From Parasphingorhabdus flavimaris (GTDB lineage: Bacteria > Pseudomonadota > Alphaproteobacteria > Sphingomonadales > Sphingomonadaceae): a stretch of 64,000 nucleotides of DNA. The position numbers and the translations under genes were made by a program. The stretch spans positions 124,001-188,000 of the forward strand of contig NZ_JABWMH010000004.1 in assembly GCF_013371215.1 (NCBI RefSeq), in the 5' to 3' direction. A model generated the notes under the pieces. That model did no database searches and was not told where the DNA came from. It was given only the letters and a program-made list of their open reading frames with translations. Of the stretch, positions 60,928-64,000 are shown one piece after another (within the stretch, counting starts at the first letter, position 1; each line of letters starts with the position of its first letter).

Positions 60928-61045
60928 GGCGCTTTCCGGTGAGTTTCAATGCCCAGCCTCTAGCACGAACCGGTAAAGAATTTGCAATTGATTGCAGCAC
61001 TGGCTGTGCGCCGATTCAGACGCCGGGCCCGCGCCGCTTGGCCGC

Positions 61046-61079
61046 AAAGAAAAACGGCGGCACTTTTCAGCACCGCCGT
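61046..61079 (-). terminator. Terminator of the TonB-dependent receptor gene
   Basis: Minus strand: ACGGCGGTGCT-GAAA-AGTGCCGCCGT, 11-bp stem with two wobbles, GAAA tetraloop, then TTTTTCTTT. It lies 60 bp after the receptor stop. Confidence 0.88.
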
Positions 61080-61138
61080 CTCTTGTTGGTTTATCCCCGG
61101 CGCGATCTTGTTTCGCACCGGACGCAAAGGCCTTCTGC

Positions 61139-63655
61139 TTAGTAGCCGAAGATCAGCGAGATGCTTGCTGCGCGTGGCGCACCAATCTGGACAAATGGCG
61201 AGTTGCCGTCCAGATCGCCACCGAAGCCGCCGACATAAAGCTTGTCGAGCAGGTTGGTAACGTTCAGCTGGACTGCAACATCGTCACCAAACTGGTTCTG
61301 CGTGATGTTCCAGCGCAGGTCGAGGTCGACCAGCGTGTAGCCGCCAACAGACCGTGTGTTGGTGTCATTGACCCAGCGTTTGCCGGTGTGCTTGACCTGG
61401 GCACCCAGTTCAAAGTCACCGAATTGCTGCTGAACACGAGCACCAACAGTCCAGAGCGGGGCTCCGCTTTCATTTTTGCCGGCAGTAAGAGCAAAGATCG
61501 GATCGCCAACCGCGGTGCACTGGGCAACGCCGTTTGTAATGTCAGCGGCCGAGCAAACGTCGGTCTGAACATTGTCCTGGATATCCGATTCATTGATCGA
61601 ACCGAAAACATATACCATTGTTTCAGGCGTTGGTGACCAAGCGATCGATGCATCGAGACCATATTTGTCTACCCGGCCGAGGTTCCGGAATACCGATTCA
61701 TCAAGGATCGGATCATAAGAGGACGCGAGCCGGTTGTTGTAGCGGGTATACCATCCAGCAAACTGGGCCTGGATGTTGCCGGTCCGATACCGAAGGCCCA
61801 TATCGAGACTGTCGGTTGTTTCGGGAACTGGCTGAACGCCCGGTGCATTCTCCGGGAAGTAAAGCGAGTCATAGAGCGGATCAGTAGCCGGTACCGAAAG
61901 CCCCTTGGCATAGTTTGCAAATACGGATGCGCTGCCGAAAGCATAGGTCAGACCGATGTTTGGCAGAATGTCATCATATTTGTAGGTACGTGACTGAGGA
62001 ATTGCAGAGCCGGTAACCGTGTTGGTTGCTGCATCATAGCTGTAAGGATTCGCCGCTTCATAGGCTGCGCTGACGCCGCCAACGCAATCGAGAAAACCGC
62101 TTGCTGATGTTGTGTAGCAATTCTGGTTCAATTCGCGCTTGAAGAACGGTGCCCGCAAACCGAGTACTGCGGTCAGACCGCCGAATGTACCGCGATATTC
62201 GCCCGAAATCTGATGCAGCGTCGCGTAAGACTGGCGATCGCGTTTGTTGAGTTCAAAACCGTCTACCGTAACCAGTCCGTTGTTGACCGGGAACACGTCG
62301 GCAATCTCGCCGTTGAGGAGCGCAACCGAGGTCTGGCCGGTCTGGCGATGGTTGGCATCGTCATAGGTATAGGCAAGACGGAAACGGTGGTCCGGGTTGA
62401 GCTCGTAAGAGAGGTTTGAAATAACACCGAAACGCCGGGTGCGGGTCTGGCTTGGATCGTGACCCGTTACTTCGTCGAGCGTATCGCCGTCACCGTTGAG
62501 GTCACGACCGAAATAATAGCGTCCGCGAATGAAGCCGGTCATTTCAACACCGCCAACGTTGCGAGTCTGCTCGAGCAGTTCTTCGTCGCCGCCGCCATTT
62601 GCCTTCACATATTGGTAGCTCGGATCGACCGAAAGAACCAGGCCGTCCGTCAAGGTGAAGCGCGATGCGCCACGGATGTTACCGGTGTTCGACGGGTTAA
62701 AGCGGCGATCGAATTCTGCGCCGCAATTGTTGTCGCTCTGGGCGGTTCCGGCTTCAGGAGCCTCGACCGTGCAAGGAAAGTTGATGTCGTAAAAGCGGTC
62801 CGCTTTTGTCGCCGGGAAACTGTCCAGCGAGAAGGAACCGAAGAAGTTGTTGCGGTTTTCGTTATAGTGACCCGCGACGGCAATGAAGTCGCCATTGCTG
62901 CCGATATCCTGCCAGATACGGCCGTTATATTGCTGCTTCTCAACAATGCCGTAGTTGTTGAACGGGTTGTTGTAACGCGTGTAGCTGGCAGAAACGAACG
63001 CCTTGGTGCCGAAACCGGTGATGTCGCCGGTGTCGATCATGCCGAAGCCGCGCATGTAAAGCCGGCTGCGGTTGTCGTTGTCACCTTTTGCAAAAGTGCT
63101 ACCGGCCGAAAGCGTGCCGGTCAGCTTGAAATCGTCGCTGGGCTGGCGGGTACGAAGGTTGATCGTGCCGCCAACAGCGGAAGCGGTCGGACTGTCGACG
63201 TCGGTCACGCCGAGGTTGACGTTGACCTGCTCGATGATTTCCGAGTCAACCTGCTGGTTGGTGTACAGCGCGTAGTTGCCCGAATCGTTGAGTGGCAGAC
63301 CGTCAAGCGTCTGCGAAATGCGATCGTCGCTGAAGCCGCGGATCGTGAACGAACCGCCGGAAGAGCCCCATGGGTCATTGTTCTGGAAGCTGACACCGGG
63401 AACGAGGTTGACGATATCATTGACCGTCTGGCCGGGGCGTTGACGACGGATGATTTCTTCGTCGAGAACCTGCTTTGCCTTTGGCGTGTTGGGAATTTCA
63501 ACGCCACCGACATCGACGGTTCTGCCGCCGGTCACGATGATGACATCATTTTCAAAATCGACGGTACCGGTCGACTGAGCCGAGGCGGATGTTGCCATCA
63601 GGCCCGCCGTTGAAAGGCTGACTACGCTGGTAGCCAAGAGATATTTAATCTTCAT
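61139..63655 (-). CDS. TonB-dependent outer-membrane receptor
   Basis: The protein has 838 residues. The signal peptide MKIKYLLATSVVSLSTAGLM... is cut near SASAQ. The TonB box region DVIIVTGGR precedes the plug (about 60-180: RRQRPGQTVNDIVNLVPGVSFQNND, GSFTIRGFSDDRISQTLDGLPLNDSGNYALY). The beta-barrel then runs to a C-terminal ISLIFGY; a final aromatic residue is the usual insertion signal. Two Cys pairs in extracellular loops may form disulfides. It imports a substrate that cannot be named; no hydrolase or regulator partner is visible downstream. A 20-bp-class IR (ATGACA...TGTCAT, 63780-63812) lies upstream. Confidence 0.93.
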   Translation of the reverse strand: MKIKYLLATSVVSLSTAGLMATSASAQSTGTVDFENDVIIVTGGRTVDVGGVEIPNTPKAKQVLDEEIIRRQRPGQTVNDIVNLVPGVSFQNNDPWGSSGGSFTIRGFSDDRISQTLDGLPLNDSGNYALYTNQQVDSEIIEQVNVNLGVTDVDSPTASAVGGTINLRTRQPSDDFKLTGTLSAGSTFAKGDNDNRSRLYMRGFGMIDTGDITGFGTKAFVSASYTRYNNPFNNYGIVEKQQYNGRIWQDIGSNGDFIAVAGHYNENRNNFFGSFSLDSFPATKADRFYDINFPCTVEAPEAGTAQSDNNCGAEFDRRFNPSNTGNIRGASRFTLTDGLVLSVDPSYQYVKANGGGDEELLEQTRNVGGVEMTGFIRGRYYFGRDLNGDGDTLDEVTGHDPSQTRTRRFGVISNLSYELNPDHRFRLAYTYDDANHRQTGQTSVALLNGEIADVFPVNNGLVTVDGFELNKRDRQSYATLHQISGEYRGTFGGLTAVLGLRAPFFKRELNQNCYTTSASGFLDCVGGVSAAYEAANPYSYDAATNTVTGSAIPQSRTYKYDDILPNIGLTYAFGSASVFANYAKGLSVPATDPLYDSLYFPENAPGVQPVPETTDSLDMGLRYRTGNIQAQFAGWYTRYNNRLASSYDPILDESVFRNLGRVDKYGLDASIAWSPTPETMVYVFGSINESDIQDNVQTDVCSAADITNGVAQCTAVGDPIFALTAGKNESGAPLWTVGARVQQQFGDFELGAQVKHTGKRWVNDTNTRSVGGYTLVDLDLRWNITQNQFGDDVAVQLNVTNLLDKLYVGGFGGDLDGNSPFVQIGAPRAASISLIFGY

Positions 63656-63916
63656 GATAAGAATTCCCCGTTGTGCGACGCAGTGGTTTGTGCGCCGCCA
63701 TAATAAAACTGTCTAAAGCCTGAGCGACGGCACATCATGCGCACCGCCGGATCAACGCCGGTCGTCTGTAGGGGCCCTTAATGACAGTTTTGTCTCAATT
63801 GAAATGTCATATGCCGCACTGCAGCATTTTATTTTTGTCCAACAGGGGAAATTGTCGTGAAATCGGTCGGGAAAGACCGGATTTCGGAACAGATGCTTGA
63901 AACTAATTTATGCTTT
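63656..63916. other. Region upstream of the receptor gene
   Basis: 261 bp with no gene recognised. It holds the receptor leader and probably its promoter. An inverted ATGACA / TGTCAT pair lies at about 63780-63812. No Fur box or riboswitch is recognised. Confidence 0.4.
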
Positions 63917-64000
63917 TCAATGGCTTAATAGCGAGTCGATGCTGGCCAGCAGCGTCGAGAATGACATTTCGCACTGTTGCGAATTTATCACGATATCGGC
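63917..64000 (-). CDS. Possible C-terminal end of an unidentified gene (partial)
   Basis: Minus strand, 27 codons open from the window edge to TGA (63919-63917), ending ...LLASIDSLLSH. Third positions are moderately G/C-rich, as in coding DNA. The plus strand is open over the same bases (from an ATG at 63940), without a ribosome site. The product is not recognised. Confidence 0.3.
   Translation of the reverse strand, partial: ADIVINSQQCEMSFSTLLASIDSLLSH

Noticed and set aside
1-64000. tRNA, rRNA, CRISPR arrays, insertion sequences, prophage
   Set aside because: Intergenic gaps were read for cloverleaf arms, regularly spaced repeats, and transposase or phage genes. None was recognised.

Overview
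The window looks like chromosomal DNA of an alphaproteobacterium of the order Sphingomonadales (Sphingopyxis / Sphingorhabdus / Parasphingorhabdus-like; the genus is a guess). G+C is roughly 60% by eye, genes are tightly packed with many ATGA start-stop overlaps, and the order ppsR-maf-aroE-coaE-dnaQ facing hemE-hemJ-rho, followed by mnmE-mnmG-rsmG-parA-parB, is the gene order typical around alphaproteobacterial replication origins. I see no rRNA, tRNA, CRISPR array, insertion sequence or prophage.

Left arm (1-26.8 kb). A partial glutathione S-transferase gene and trhO come first, then pdeM and a bioF-bioD-bioA biotin operon closed by a strong terminator. A CPA1-type cation/proton antiporter, a YggS PLP protein and a ThiE-like protein follow. 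An envelope and translation block comes next: an outer-membrane barrel-like protein, a DUF3576 lipoprotein, leuS, lptE, holA, an orphan DUF4402 protein, msrB and a class A penicillin-binding protein. Then come sco-ycgN-ygjP, an ankyrin protein, mmcB, a SleB-type cell wall hydrolase, DUF1491, a thioesterase, ptsN and hpf. The stretch ends with dnaQ, coaE, aroE, maf and ppsR, all on the minus strand.

Origin (26.8-27.1 kb). The 283-bp gap between divergent ppsR and hemE carries a cluster of DnaA-box-like 9-mers, one perfect TTAA-N7-TTAA CtrA site, three GANTC methylation sites within 85 bp and a 30-bp AT-rich tract. I read it as oriC. To its right, hemE, hemJ, rho, terC, mnmE, mnmG, rsmG, parA and parB lie on the plus strand. 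Three perfect 16-bp parS palindromes (33861, 35839, 36351) sit next to and inside rsmG, just upstream of parAB. Origin and centromere are thus about 7-9 kb apart.

Surface module (38.4-42.8 kb). A secreted DUF4402 protein with its own terminator, a PapD-like periplasmic chaperone and a 912-residue usher-like outer-membrane protein form a minimal three-gene chaperone-usher set. This is the best candidate here for a poorly described system.

Right arm (42.9-64 kb). An alpha/beta hydrolase and a diacylglycerol-kinase-like protein lead into a large acyl-CoA catabolic region. It holds an acyl-CoA synthetase, a CaiB CoA-transferase, a nitronate monooxygenase family protein, a biotin-dependent acyl-CoA carboxylase (both subunits) with an enoyl-CoA hydratase between them, a TetR regulator, a FadB-type multifunctional protein, a thiolase and an acyl-CoA dehydrogenase. 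Two kinds of palindromic intergenic repeat lie between these genes, and a palindromic operator-like site lies upstream of the thiolase. The window closes with an FMN reductase, a UDP-glucuronate 4-epimerase-like gene, a TonB-dependent receptor and perhaps the tail of one more gene.
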